From: Campylobacterales bacterium
GTDB lineage: Bacteria > Campylobacterota > Campylobacteria > Campylobacterales > Sulfurimonadaceae
Length of the DNA: 38,538 nucleotides
Direction of reading: 5' to 3'
Assembly (NCBI GenBank): GCA_026390135.1
Contig: JAPLGN010000008.1
Location: 1 to 38,538 of the forward strand
Shown here: piece by piece, positions 15,760-24,857 of the stretch
How positions within the stretch are numbered: position 1 is the stretch's first letter
Layout: every line of letters begins with the position of its first letter
Notes under the pieces: generated by a model
What the model saw: the letters and a program-made list of their open reading frames with translations, nothing else
Databases searched by the model: none
What the model was told of the DNA's origin: nothing
Translations under genes and position numbers: made by a program

Positions 15760-17028
15760 TTAAATGATGCTTGCTGGGTCGGTGATGTATCCCGTGATCG
15801 CTGAAGCAGCGGCAACGGCAGAATTTGCCAAATAGACTTTGGACGAGCGTGAACCCATGCGTCCGACGAAGTTACGGTTAGTCGTGGCAACTGCGACTTC
15901 ATCATCGCCCAAGATTCCCATATAGCCACCTAAACATGCACCACAGGTTGGATTAGAAACAACTCCGCCTGCATCGATAATGATGTCCATGTATCCTGCT
16001 TTAGTAGCTTCTCGTGCGATACGTTGTGTCGCGGGTGTAACGATGAGGCGAACATCCGGATGGACGCGCTTGCCTTTGAGAATTTCAGCGGCGATTTTAA
16101 GATCCCCTAATCGACCGTTTGTGCAGCTGCCGATAAATGCTTGGTCAATTTTGATAGCATCACTTACGGCTTGAGAGAGGCTGTGTCCATTGGAAGGCAA
16201 AAATGGATAAGCGATGACAGGTTCAAGGTTACCGACATCGATTTCGAGAATTTGAACGTAGGTTGCATCCTCGTCAGAAGTAAAGATTTTTGGCTCACGT
16301 GCGAGGGGTTTATCGGCTAAAAATTCTGCCGTGATTGCATCGTATGCGACGATACCGCTTTTTGCACCCGCTTCGATTGCCATGTTGCACATTGAAAATC
16401 GGTCATCCATACCAAGGTATTGGATGGTGTCGCCGGTAAATTCGAGAGTGCGATACAAAGCTCCATCAACACCGATAAGACGGATGATTTCCAAGATAAT
16501 ATCTTTACCCGTGGTATATTTTCCCGGTTTTCCTGTGAGGACAACTTTGATACTTTCGGGAACTTTGAACCAGTTACCGCCTGTAATCATCGCAAACGCT
16601 AAATCAGTCGATCCCATTCCGGTAGAGAAAGCTCCAAGCGCACCGTGAGTACACGTATGAGAATCGGCACCGATGATAACATCACCAGGGACAACGAGCC
16701 CTTTTTCAGGAAGCAATGCGTGTTCGATTCCCATGTCTTTTTCATCAAAAAAGTGTTTCATCTGATATTTTTTAGCAAAATCTCGGCTGATACGTGCTTG
16801 ATTGGCGGAAGCTATGTCTTTGGCAGGGATGAAGTGGTCAAGGACGATGGAAAAGCCCTCCGGATTGGCGAGTTTAGTTGCTCCGATGTCCTCGAATGCT
16901 TTGATGGAAATCGGGGTTGTGATGTCATTTCCGATGACCATGTCGATAGGACAACGGATGATCTCACCCGCGTAAACAGCTTTGCCAACGTGCTGCGAAA
17001 AGATTTTTTCTGTAATGGTTTGGTGCAT
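15760..17028 (-). CDS. leuC: 3-isopropylmalate dehydratase large subunit
   Basis: A 422-residue aconitase-family enzyme of leucine synthesis, isomerising 2- to 3-isopropylmalate with the small subunit LeuD. [4Fe-4S] ligands are visible in 'GSCTNGR' and 'CGACLGG'. The substrate segments 'GADSHTCTHGALGAFSTGMGSTD' (read as GADSHTCTHG) and 'GRMGSRSSKVYLAN' are intact. The length of about 420 matches the archaeal/HacA-like LeuC type rather than the 466-residue E. coli type. leuD is not next to it. A TATAAT on the minus strand at 17064-17069 gives it its own promoter at the head of the operon. Confidence 0.96.
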   Translation of the reverse strand: MHQTITEKIFSQHVGKAVYAGEIIRCPIDMVIGNDITTPISIKAFEDIGATKLANPEGFSIVLDHFIPAKDIASANQARISRDFAKKYQMKHFFDEKDMGIEHALLPEKGLVVPGDVIIGADSHTCTHGALGAFSTGMGSTDLAFAMITGGNWFKVPESIKVVLTGKPGKYTTGKDIILEIIRLIGVDGALYRTLEFTGDTIQYLGMDDRFSMCNMAIEAGAKSGIVAYDAITAEFLADKPLAREPKIFTSDEDATYVQILEIDVGNLEPVIAYPFLPSNGHSLSQAVSDAIKIDQAFIGSCTNGRLGDLKIAAEILKGKRVHPDVRLIVTPATQRIAREATKAGYMDIIIDAGGVVSNPTCGACLGGYMGILGDDEVAVATTNRNFVGRMGSRSSKVYLANSAVAAASAITGYITDPASII

Positions 17029-17063
17029 AAGAGTTACCTTTTAGGGTTCTAAATAATGGCGCG

Positions 17064-17069
17064 ATTATA
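17064..17069 (-). promoter_or_regulatory. Probable -10 box of the leuC operon
   Basis: TATAAT read on the minus strand, 35 bases before the leuC ATG and directly after the tonB stop. An AAGGT lies about nine bases before the ATG. Confidence 0.5.
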
Positions 17070-17084
17070 CCATAAATGAATCTT

Positions 17085-17804
17085 CTAGTTGAGCTTAAAT
17101 TCGAGGGTTAAATCGATTTCTGCCGGGAGTGTATCGGATAAAGCATCCGGAATTTTGACACCGGAAGCAGATGCAACCGCGACTTTTGCTGCATTATGAA
17201 AAATATCTTCTCCTCGTTGAACCGAGATTCCTTTGATTGTCCCATCATCAGTAAGTGTGAATCGTACCCCGATTTCTCCCTCTTTTCCTGCACGTCTTGC
17301 TGCATACGGATAGCGGAGATGGTTTTGGATAGCGTTGCGCAACTGTGCATAAAAAGAACGTTTTTCAGATGCGAGATCGATTTTTGGTTTTTGGGGTGCT
17401 TGAACCACTTCGGCTGCTGGAGTGTTTTGAACGCTACGTTGAACCACTGGTGGTGTGGAGACAACGGGGGTTGGAGGTGTTATCGCTACCGGTGTTTTGA
17501 GCGGTGTTGGTTGTGGCAATTGAGCCTTTAGGGGGATAATAGGTTTGGGTGTAATCGGCTGTTGTACTATCGACTGAGGTTTTGGGGGCGTGGGGGGTGT
17601 AACCTGAGCGGGGATGTCACTTATTTTTTGGTGTTTGGGTTTCGGTGCGGAATCTGCCAAAGAGAGAACCATGATGTGTTTGGTTTCGATTTTGAGTATC
17701 GGCGGTGGTGTCCGCATTTGGGTAAGGGCGAAAAATGCCAATGAACCCATCAGGGAATGAAACATTAGAGAGAGTATAAACGATTTGCGTGCTGTAGTAA
17801 TCAT
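17085..17804 (-). CDS. tonB: TonB energy-transducing protein
   Basis: A 239-residue inner-membrane protein linking the proton-motive force to the outer-membrane receptor. It has an N-terminal membrane anchor (about residues 10-28), a long Pro-rich periplasmic spacer (about 45-150) and a C-terminal TonB domain with the characteristic 'YPYAARRAGKEGEIGVRFTL'. The frame is open to 18158, but the proline-rich extension there is out-of-frame shadow of the next gene; the ATG at 17804 overlaps the upstream stop (ATGA) and is preceded by AGGATGG. ExbB and ExbD are not in this window. It is the last gene of the receptor operon and is probably dedicated to it. Confidence 0.9.
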   Translation of the reverse strand: MITTARKSFILSLMFHSLMGSLAFFALTQMRTPPPILKIETKHIMVLSLADSAPKPKHQKISDIPAQVTPPTPPKPQSIVQQPITPKPIIPLKAQLPQPTPLKTPVAITPPTPVVSTPPVVQRSVQNTPAAEVVQAPQKPKIDLASEKRSFYAQLRNAIQNHLRYPYAARRAGKEGEIGVRFTLTDDGTIKGISVQRGEDIFHNAAKVAVASASGVKIPDALSDTLPAEIDLTLEFKLN

Positions 17805-18448
17805 AAGTGTATCCATCCTGTAAATATGGCGATTCCGACCCCTGCGAGGAAGATTGGAGCGGCGTGCTGGAGAACGTTTCGATAACGGGAGAGGTGGGTT
17901 AAGCTCTCTTTGAGTATTTGAGTCAGAACGACCGAGAAAAAGAGAAACCACAAAAGTGTCGCCCCTAACCCGAATACCGCACCATACGCTATCGCCCATA
18001 AAAGCGAATGTGATGCGGCACTGAGCGTCATCATGGTGATGACAGGGGCGCAAATGGACATGGATAAAAGGGCTCCGGTGATAAACAGAGGAATTTGCCC
18101 TTGCGGTGTTTGGGGTGAGGTGGAGCAACACGAAGAGGAGGCTTTGAGTGAAAACCATAACCGCCCTGCGAGGATAATGGTGATACTTCCGAGCAAGTAT
18201 CCCATGAGAGCGGTATCGCTGATAATCGATTTAACCATGCTCGCACCCGCATAGGCGATAAGGGAGAGAAAAATATATCCGCTAATCCGCCCTAGGCTAA
18301 TGGGGAGCAACACGCGGAGGCTTTGTTGACGTGTACCGCTGTTAGCCAAAAGAATCGGCGATAACAACGGCATACAAGTGAGCATGCACGCGGTTGCCCC
18401 ATAGGAGAGGGCAACGATAAAAAGAGAGAGGAGTGTATATGGTTCCAC
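17801..18448 (-). CDS. Polytopic membrane protein, DsbD/TauE-SafE-like
   Basis: A 215-residue protein with about six membrane helices. 'CMLTCMPLLSP' (Cys21, Cys25, Pro) in the first helix and 'SICAPVITMMTLSA' in the second half give a two-fold repeat like the DsbD/CcdA transmembrane region (often named 'sulfite exporter TauE/SafE family'). In this fold paired cysteines pass reducing power across the membrane; related proteins move metals such as copper. A cytoplasmic-loop 'SSSCCSTS' is also present. It lies three bases after the Fe-S membrane protein and overlaps tonB, so it belongs to the uptake operon. Confidence 0.75.
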   Translation of the reverse strand: MEPYTLLSLFIVALSYGATACMLTCMPLLSPILLANSGTRQQSLRVLLPISLGRISGYIFLSLIAYAGASMVKSIISDTALMGYLLGSITIILAGRLWFSLKASSSCCSTSPQTPQGQIPLFITGALLSMSICAPVITMMTLSAASHSLLWAIAYGAVFGLGATLLWFLFFSVVLTQILKESLTHLSRYRNVLQHAAPIFLAGVGIAIFTGWIHL

Positions 18449-18451
18449 TCT

Positions 18452-19453
18452 TTAACCCTTCCACCATTTATCAATTTTGGTTCGCTTTTTGAACCCCTCT
18501 TTAGAAGAACCATAGAGGGTGAGAGGACCATATTTGAAGCTCATCACTCCATCGTGCGGACAAAATTCGACACAACGTCCGCAGAGGGTACAGTCACTGT
18601 GAGTGATGTTTTTATTTTCGGCTTGGTTTTGAATCTCGTAAATATCCATCGGACACGCTTTGACACAGCTTGAACAGGTATCGCAATGAGAGTTACCGTT
18701 TTTGACAAGGCGTAAAAGACCGATTTTTTTGAACAATGTTTGCATCGGCAAAATCGGGCAGATACGGCAAAACGGTTGACGGACGAAGAGAGCCAGCGCG
18801 ACCATTAAACCAAACAACAAATCGGCAATCAGCGAGAGGATAAAATATCCGGTATTTGCCTGAGAGATATAGATTTGAGACATATCTCCCGTCATGGCGG
18901 TAGTCATAATACGGCTTGGGCAGATAGAGCAGTACGGATTTCCCCATTCATGTCCTAAAAATCCGATACCCGTTAAAAGAGGGAGAATCAATACCAAAAA
19001 GAGGAAAATAAACCATTTAATCGGGCGAATTTTATTCACTGTTTCGCGAGAAAGGCTTCCCAATTGTGTTAGCCCAAGTTTGGTTCCGATCATGGTAAAA
19101 ACATCTTGGAAAAATCCGAGAGGACAGAGCCATCCGCAAAACGCTTTGTTAAGGATGAGGATTAAAACAGCGACGGTTCCGATGGTAATCAACGTCCCCA
19201 TCAGCGCTTCCATCACTTTTGCGTTTTTGGTAAAGATTCCCGATACACGGTGATCCATTTGGTGTTGAAGAGGGATAAGGGTACACATATCTCCCCCCTT
19301 CATATCGTAAGCGCATGAGAGGGCAGGGAGATTTTGAGTTAGTTTATCTCCCGTATAAAAAGTAGTAAAAATCATCGCTCCGTAGACAAAAAAAGCAAAA
19401 GCGATGAGTTGAACGACTCTGCGAAGTGCCGTAACCGTGAGTAGTTTATCCAT
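18452..19453 (-). CDS. NapH/CcoG-like membrane ferredoxin
   Basis: A 333-residue membrane protein with about five helices. Cysteine pairs lie at membrane edges (Cys106/110 'FCGWLCP', Cys175/178 'CSICP', Cys229/232 'CRICP'). Two C-terminal 4Fe-4S motifs follow (Cys257/260/263/267 and Cys288/291/294/298). This is the NapH/NosR/CcoG layout, which moves electrons from the quinone side across the membrane. Here it is not beside nap, nos or cco genes but between a His-rich periplasmic protein and a DsbD-like protein in a TonB receptor operon. A role in reducing the imported metal is a reasonable inference. It overlaps the upstream gene by eight bases. Confidence 0.88.
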   Translation of the reverse strand: MDKLLTVTALRRVVQLIAFAFFVYGAMIFTTFYTGDKLTQNLPALSCAYDMKGGDMCTLIPLQHQMDHRVSGIFTKNAKVMEALMGTLITIGTVAVLILILNKAFCGWLCPLGFFQDVFTMIGTKLGLTQLGSLSRETVNKIRPIKWFIFLFLVLILPLLTGIGFLGHEWGNPYCSICPSRIMTTAMTGDMSQIYISQANTGYFILSLIADLLFGLMVALALFVRQPFCRICPILPMQTLFKKIGLLRLVKNGNSHCDTCSSCVKACPMDIYEIQNQAENKNITHSDCTLCGRCVEFCPHDGVMSFKYGPLTLYGSSKEGFKKRTKIDKWWKG

Positions 19454-20285
19454 TTTTAGCCCCTTTTTTAGTACGTCGATAAAACATTAATCCCCCCAAA
19501 AAGCCGATAGTGATTGCACCTGCTCCGTAGCTTTGGGATTGCCAATAATCATTGGGGTTAAGTGAATAGGGCATCGTTAGAGTGCTTTTATAGGTGAGAT
19601 TGTTATCACTGTGTTGTGCGACAAGGAGAAATTCAGAGGGTTTATTTTCACTTTTCCCAACCTGAACATTTTTAAAATCATTAGGCAGAGTAATCGAAAA
19701 TGCACCTGTATTATCGGTTGTATACGTTTGTGGAGGGGTATCGCGGGTTTCCAGTGTTATTGGGGCATTAGTAAGCGGTTTGCCTTGAAAATGGAGGAGA
19801 AAACGGTATGACTTTGATGCCGTATAGCGATCATGTTCACGGTGCAGAGGATTGGGGACAATCTCTAAATCGCTTTTAGGAAGAGCGGTTAGTTTGCTCG
19901 GAGAGACTTTGCTTGGACGCCCTTGTATAGAGAGATAGCGTATAGCACTATCGATTTGTGTATCTGTGTGGTGATTGAGGATTAGGGCATAATAACCGCC
20001 GATAGAGGCTTTAGGGAGATTGAGCGTCGTATCACTGAGATTTAAATCCTCTTTGGATAAATCGGGTTTTATTAGAGTAACTGAGCTATTTCCCTCTAAA
20101 TTCATGGCATGAAGCATGGTGGCTTCACCTATACCATGCCCTCCATGTTTACCATGTGAGGAACCTCCGTGGTCACCGTGGGAATGCTCACCACCATGAG
20201 AAATATGCGGTGCCCAATAAATAACTCCATCACCGTATCCCCAAAGGGTAACGGTGAGCAGGAGCGGTAATAGTATTTTTTTCAT
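19446..20285 (-). CDS. His-rich periplasmic protein with C-terminal membrane anchor (DUF4198-like)
   Basis: A 279-residue protein with a signal peptide (about residues 1-17). Just after it comes a His/Gly-rich stretch with eight histidines between residues 27 and 50 (His27, 30, 34, 36, 39, 44, 47, 50), a likely metal-binding tail. Residues about 80-245 look like a beta-sandwich with a DUF4198-type pattern ('DRYTASKSYRFLLHFQGKPL', 'TTDNTGAFSITLP'). A single C-terminal helix followed by 'RRTKKGAKNG' anchors it to the inner membrane. It starts ten bases after the receptor stop. A periplasmic metal-binding role next to the receptor is inferred; Ni, Co, Cu, Zn and Fe cannot be told apart. Confidence 0.8.
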   Translation of the reverse strand: MKKILLPLLLTVTLWGYGDGVIYWAPHISHGGEHSHGDHGGSSHGKHGGHGIGEATMLHAMNLEGNSSVTLIKPDLSKEDLNLSDTTLNLPKASIGGYYALILNHHTDTQIDSAIRYLSIQGRPSKVSPSKLTALPKSDLEIVPNPLHREHDRYTASKSYRFLLHFQGKPLTNAPITLETRDTPPQTYTTDNTGAFSITLPNDFKNVQVGKSENKPSEFLLVAQHSDNNLTYKSTLTMPYSLNPNDYWQSQSYGAGAITIGFLGGLMFYRRTKKGAKNG

Positions 20286-20294
20286 GAAATCCCT

Positions 20295-22493
20295 TTAAAA
20301 TTTGACGGACAAGCCCAATGTAAATTCACGACCCTGATTGACGGTGATAGAGAGGTCTTCTTGATCGTAGATGTGATTGTAGTCACGATCGCCACTGCTT
20401 CGGACGGTGTTATAATAGTATTTATCAAAAAAGTTATTGACACGGGCAAACATATCTACTTTATAGCCGTTGTATTTTTCAGTATGATTGATTAAGAAGT
20501 TGACGACGCTATACCCCGGCATTTTGAGCTGATTAAGTTCATCGGCGTAGTAGTTTGATCTTGCGGTCAGTTCGGTTGAAATAAGTGTTTGAGGTGAAAC
20601 ATTGATATTTCCAGTCAGGTTTAGAGTATGGTGAGAAGTTCTTGGGACTTCATTTCCGGTCAGGTTGTAATGCACCTGCGTAAAGCCTCCTGCATAGGGA
20701 CTACCAAGACCGAGGTAAAAATTTTCATACTGTGTAAAGTAGGCATCGAGATAGGTATAGGCGAGATCAAAGGAGAAGGTTTTTTTGGCATCGCTTTTTA
20801 GAGAGAGTTCTAACCCTTTGCTTCGCATACCGCCAATATTTTCATACTGCTCGGGATGAGCTGTCGTAGCTGAGGCATATTGTCCGATAGATGACATGAT
20901 ATAGTCCTTACGGTCAAGCCAAAAGAGAGTGGCTTCGTAAGTCAATGTATTTTCGGCAGTTGGAATCGTCCGTCTTATTCCCAAATCGTAATCGACCGAT
21001 TGCTCCGGTTTCAAATCAGGGTTACTTTGCACTTTAGAAGACGGTGTGATAGTTCCGTTGAAGAGCTGATCGATGGATGGGGCACGAAATCCGGTTGAGC
21101 GGCTTACAAAGAGGGTCGTTTCCGGGGTGAGATTATGGGATACTCCAATACGATGGGAGTAGACATTAAAATCTTTTTGGAGGTCTCCTGGGTTTAGGTA
21201 ATTGACATAATCGAGCTGAATATTGTCATAGCGTCCATTTAATGTTAGGGTTGTTGCATCGCCTAGAGGGACTTTAACTTCTGCATAGGGGGCATAGACC
21301 GCTTCTTTTGTTTTGTTATTCCCTGTAACAGTACCAGCATGGTAGATAGTGGGGGAAGATGCGCTGGTTTTATAATCGACCAGATACGATGTTTTATTTT
21401 TATAGGTGTTATTACGCAGATCTGCGCCGAGAAGATAGGCAAGATAGTCTCCTGAACTGCGGTATTCGCTTTTTAATCCTCGTTGAATCTGGTGGTAATC
21501 ATTGAGTGTGGTGTAAGCATCATCTGCGATAACAACCGCTCCGGTCGAACTGAACTTTTGGGGTGCGGAATCAAAGGTTGTATCGTCACCGTATTGGTAT
21601 GCATTAATGAGAAGATTGGAGTTATTGCCAAAATCTTTGCTGTACGTTAAATAGAGTTTTAGTAGATCGACATCGAACATCCTTGCGTAATCGCGACCCC
21701 CACCATCAGCTCCTGTCGAGATACTTTTGGGATCATTAAGTGCTTGAATAACACCGCCTACTGTTCCGTGGGAGTCTTTTTTGCGCTTTGAAGCCTCAGC
21801 CCCGAATGTGAGGTCACTGGTATCGTCAATATAGTATTGTATTTTACCGTCTACGTATTGTGCCGTGTACCCTGAGTTTGCCCAATAACCGTCACTTTTT
21901 CGCTCACTCGCCTGTATGCGTGCATTGTAGGAATCTTTGGAAAGGGAGGTTTCGGCTAAAAGTTTATGATACCCAAAGCTCCCTATCTCAGTAGAAATAG
22001 TCGATTTGTTTGCTGTGCCTTTTTTGGTCGTGATAATGACGGCTCCGGCAAGAGCATCATCCCCGAAGAGATACGAAGCTCCCCCTTTGATTACTTTGAT
22101 CGAAGCTATATCATCGAGATCGATGTTAACTGATCCGGTTCGCTCGAATACCGGAACACCGTCGATGACTACAGCTACCCCTGGTTTTTCTCCCATATAG
22201 CGTTGATTCTCAACCCCGCGAATATGGATTTTGATACTGTCTCCCGATGTTACCTCGGTTGTCATCCCCGGAATGCTTTGCAAAACCTGTTGAATGTTTT
22301 CAACGTGGGCATCATCTATTTTTTGACCGTCTATAATAGCTGTAGGCGATACTTCGGTTCGAGAAGGATGAAATCGGTCATCGATCGTTGTGGAATCAAT
22401 ATTAATAATTCCGAGATTTTCAGCTGCAAAACACGACCCTGCAATAAGGGTAGATAGGAGAATGCTATGAGAAATTCGACGGGTTTCGGCCAT
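20295..22493 (-). CDS. TonB-dependent outer-membrane receptor
   Basis: A 732-residue receptor: signal peptide (about residues 1-24), plug domain with 'IQQVLQSIPGMTTEV' and 'RGVENQRYMGEKPGVAVVIDGVPV', then a 22-strand-type barrel with 'SRSTGFRAPSIDQLFNG' and 'NPDLKPEQSVDYDLGIRR', ending in 'GLSVKF' (terminal Phe). The plug has the TonB-receptor consensus 'GGASYLFGDDALAGAVIITTKKG'. It resembles siderophore- or metal-type receptors of the FepA/CirA class. It heads an operon with four downstream genes reaching tonB. The ligand is unknown; the His-rich partner suggests a metal. A 14-base direct repeat upstream may be its regulator site. Confidence 0.92.
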   Translation of the reverse strand: MAETRRISHSILLSTLIAGSCFAAENLGIINIDSTTIDDRFHPSRTEVSPTAIIDGQKIDDAHVENIQQVLQSIPGMTTEVTSGDSIKIHIRGVENQRYMGEKPGVAVVIDGVPVFERTGSVNIDLDDIASIKVIKGGASYLFGDDALAGAVIITTKKGTANKSTISTEIGSFGYHKLLAETSLSKDSYNARIQASERKSDGYWANSGYTAQYVDGKIQYYIDDTSDLTFGAEASKRKKDSHGTVGGVIQALNDPKSISTGADGGGRDYARMFDVDLLKLYLTYSKDFGNNSNLLINAYQYGDDTTFDSAPQKFSSTGAVVIADDAYTTLNDYHQIQRGLKSEYRSSGDYLAYLLGADLRNNTYKNKTSYLVDYKTSASSPTIYHAGTVTGNNKTKEAVYAPYAEVKVPLGDATTLTLNGRYDNIQLDYVNYLNPGDLQKDFNVYSHRIGVSHNLTPETTLFVSRSTGFRAPSIDQLFNGTITPSSKVQSNPDLKPEQSVDYDLGIRRTIPTAENTLTYEATLFWLDRKDYIMSSIGQYASATTAHPEQYENIGGMRSKGLELSLKSDAKKTFSFDLAYTYLDAYFTQYENFYLGLGSPYAGGFTQVHYNLTGNEVPRTSHHTLNLTGNINVSPQTLISTELTARSNYYADELNQLKMPGYSVVNFLINHTEKYNGYKVDMFARVNNFFDKYYYNTVRSSGDRDYNHIYDQEDLSITVNQGREFTLGLSVKF

Positions 22494-22510
22494 TGTGCTT
22501 CCTTAAAATT

Positions 22511-22543
22511 TGAATTAAGAGTGTGATTATGAATTAAGAGTGT
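22511..22543. repeat. Direct repeat upstream of the receptor operon
   Basis: TGAATTAAGAGTGT occurs twice, at 22511-22524 and 22530-22543, start-to-start distance 19 bases (about two helix turns), 18 bases before the receptor start. The spacing and place suit an operator bound by a dimer of a response regulator or metalloregulator. Confidence 0.5.
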
Positions 22544-22642
22544 TACATTAGTGTTAAGCAAATAAAATAAGTTAATATTAATATTTTAAGGATGAAAAAC
22601 TATGGGGCACTTTTATTAGTTCCTAACAATCGGTTGAACAGT

Positions 22643-22648
22643 TATAAT
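22643..22648 (+). promoter_or_regulatory. Probable -10 box of arsC
   Basis: TATAAT 24 bases before the ATG at 22672. With a transcript start near 22655, an ATG at 22660 would have almost no leader, which supports the later start. Confidence 0.5.
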
Positions 22649-22671
22649 GTCGGTAAAAAATGGGGATAATC

Positions 22672-23022
22672 ATGATAACCATCTGGCACAATCCGAAATG
22701 TTCGAAATCGCGTGAAGCCCTTAAACTCCTCGAAGAGAAGGGGCTTTCCTATGAAGTAGTGAAATATCTGGAAACAACACCTTCGCGACAAGAGATCACA
22801 GAGCTTTTGCAAAAGCTTGGAATATCGGCGCGGGAGCTTATGCGGACCAAAGAAGATCTGTATAAAGAGTTGGGGCTTGCGGAAGTAGCAGAGGAAGAAA
22901 AACTTATCGATGCGCTGGCGGAGCATCCTAACTTGATCGAAAGACCAATTCTTATTGAGAACAATCAAGCGTTAATCGGACGTCCAGTTGAAAAAGTGAT
23001 TGATTTTTTAGTTAAGTCCTGA
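22672..23022 (+). CDS. arsC: ArsC-family arsenate reductase (glutaredoxin-dependent type)
   Basis: A 116-residue thioredoxin-fold protein of the E. coli ArsC class. The catalytic '[11 protein letters not shown]' has Cys10, and the three arginines that bind arsenate in this class are visible: Arg58 ('[12 protein letters not shown]'), Arg91 ('ERPIL') and Arg104 ('GRPVE'). All active residues are therefore kept. No arsR, arsB or acr3 lies beside it, so this is an isolated copy and may have another role in redox stress. The ATG at 22660 is possible but the later start fits the family. Confidence 0.85.
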   Translation: MITIWHNPKCSKSREALKLLEEKGLSYEVVKYLETTPSRQEITELLQKLGISARELMRTKEDLYKELGLAEVAEEEKLIDALAEHPNLIERPILIENNQALIGRPVEKVIDFLVKS

Positions 23023-24655
23023 ACTTTTGGAGCTGCTGGTTTAGATCGGCAGAACTTTGATCCAGATTATGGGTGACTTCTGCGATCTCTTGAATACTCG
23101 CTTCATTCGAAGAAGTAATGAGATTGAGAGAGTTGATATTGGATGCAATAAAATCCATCCCGCTCATTAATTTTTGAAGCTGTTGATTGGAGTGGTGAAC
23201 ACTCGAAGCTGCCAAAGAGATAAGAGAGGAAGAGGCTGCAATAATTTTTTGGATGAGATTGGAATCATGAGAAACACTTAGGATAGACGTGGTTGATTTG
23301 TCCATTTTTTGACTGGTGTCGGTGATGGCATCAACGATGGTATTGATCGTTCGATTGATCTGAGACAAGCTGTCTTGAGTTCGTTCAGCAAGTTTTCGTA
23401 CTTCATCGGCAACGACGGCAAATCCGCGTCCATGCTCTCCTGCTCGGGCTGCTTCGATAGCGGCATTGAGTGCGAGTAGATTGGTTTGATCGGCAATGTC
23501 ACCAATTATCTCGAGAATACCTTTGACATTTTTGGCTTGAGAAGCAAGCATATTTAACTCTTGCGAGAGGGTTTGCTGCGTGAGGGCAACGGATTGAATG
23601 CTGCCATTGATATTGGATATTTGAGAGGTTACGGAAGTGAGATTCGTATTGGCTTCATCGATTTTATGGTTCGTATCCTGCGCGGCGGCGGTTGAACAGA
23701 GAACAATTTCTTGTAAGTTGGCAATGTGGGAGTATGTTTGAGAAACATGAGTTGTACTTGATTGAAGTTTTTCTTTGATTGTAGAGGAGACTATGCGCAT
23801 CTTTTCAGCTGATGTCATATTGTGGGCGGATGCGTATTTAATATCTGACATTATTTTCCGAAGTTCTTCAAAAGAGTTATTCATATTCTTTGCGGCAGTC
23901 GCCAGTTCATCATTACCGTTGGAATCGATTCGATGAAGCAAATTTCCCTCTCTGAGGTGGTGAGCAATCTGCGTAATATTTGCTATCTTGTTGAGCAGAT
24001 CTTTGGTTATTGTTCTGAGAATAAAAAAAACGATAATCATTCCCAAAGGAAGTATAATCGCGATTAAAATAAGGGTCTGTTTAAATTTAGCTTGGGAAAG
24101 AGCGTAGAGATGATCGGCATTGGTGATTTGCAGTTCAATCAATGTGTCGATTTTCTCATTAGCAGGGGCGAGGCTATAGGGAAAGTCACTTTGGATGAGG
24201 TCGAGGACACCCATGAGGTCTTTGGCGGCAATTTTTTCTTCTAAAAGAGTAATTGATCGGCTCGCACGCGCCATCGATTCTTTTATTTCTGGAAGGTTCT
24301 TTGATTCTTGTTCGGTCAATTTAGCATTTGAATACAATTCCCATGTTGTATTGAAATGTTCATGAGAGATTTTGATTATTTTTGATGCTTTATCAAAATC
24401 TCCAACTCCTTCTGAGAGATCAATTGCTGTCTTTGTGATCTCTTTCTCGATAATATTTTTGCAAGTTCTAAGTTGTTGCAAGGGAACGAGACTTTGGGTG
24501 TGTATGGTTTGAATGGATGTGTTGGAAAGAAACATTCCAATAACGCCGATGGATATGGCAACGAGAGCAAAAAGTTGTGTCAGTATAACAATGAGACTGA
24601 TTTTTTGTTTGATGGATAGACGGGAAAGAAATGATGACGATTGAGCTGTTGCCAT
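23012..24655 (-). CDS. Methyl-accepting chemotaxis protein
   Basis: A 547-residue chemoreceptor with two membrane helices (about residues 19-43 and 190-215) around a periplasmic four-helix-bundle-type sensor domain. A HAMP region follows, then a signalling domain with the conserved hairpin tip '[36 protein letters not shown]' (short excerpt '[20 protein letters not shown]'). It binds CheW and CheA. The frame is open to 24730, but the ATG at 24655 with AAGG upstream starts the typical short cytoplasmic N-tail. Its end overlaps the end of arsC by 11 bases. The ligand is unknown. Confidence 0.93.
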   Translation of the reverse strand: MATAQSSSFLSRLSIKQKISLIVILTQLFALVAISIGVIGMFLSNTSIQTIHTQSLVPLQQLRTCKNIIEKEITKTAIDLSEGVGDFDKASKIIKISHEHFNTTWELYSNAKLTEQESKNLPEIKESMARASRSITLLEEKIAAKDLMGVLDLIQSDFPYSLAPANEKIDTLIELQITNADHLYALSQAKFKQTLILIAIILPLGMIIVFFILRTITKDLLNKIANITQIAHHLREGNLLHRIDSNGNDELATAAKNMNNSFEELRKIMSDIKYASAHNMTSAEKMRIVSSTIKEKLQSSTTHVSQTYSHIANLQEIVLCSTAAAQDTNHKIDEANTNLTSVTSQISNINGSIQSVALTQQTLSQELNMLASQAKNVKGILEIIGDIADQTNLLALNAAIEAARAGEHGRGFAVVADEVRKLAERTQDSLSQINRTINTIVDAITDTSQKMDKSTTSILSVSHDSNLIQKIIAASSSLISLAASSVHHSNQQLQKLMSGMDFIASNINSLNLITSSNEASIQEIAEVTHNLDQSSADLNQQLQKFRT

Positions 24656-24827
24656 TATGTACGCCTTGCTAAATAATGCACAAGTGTACGATTTAATAAT
24701 TACAATATCAATACAGTATTGACTCCACATATAATTTTGAAAAGACTGGCTTATTATTTTTAATTAGATCGTAACTTGAGCTTTCGTCGTTTTACAACTG
24801 AGAATCAATTTTTATGAAAATAGGAGA

Positions 24828-24833
24828 TATAAT
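24828..24833 (+). promoter_or_regulatory. Probable -10 box of the CBS-GGDEF gene
   Basis: TATAAT 25 bases before the ATG at 24858; AGAGGAG lies just before the ATG. The 24656-24857 gap between the two divergent signalling genes holds nothing else I recognise. Confidence 0.5.
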
Positions 24834-24857
24834 AAGACATAAAGAGGAGTTTGCCGT

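Noticed and set aside
17805-18158. Long N-terminal extension of tonB
   Set aside because: The extension is the out-of-frame shadow of the DsbD/TauE-like gene; the ATG at 17804 gives a normal TonB N-terminal anchor.
18452-19453. Part of a nap or nos gene cluster
   Set aside because: The protein is NapH-like, but no napA, napB, napG, nosZ or nosL neighbours are present; context is a TonB receptor operon.
22672-23022. Complete arsenic resistance operon
   Set aside because: Only arsC is present; no arsR, arsB, acr3 or arsA is adjacent.
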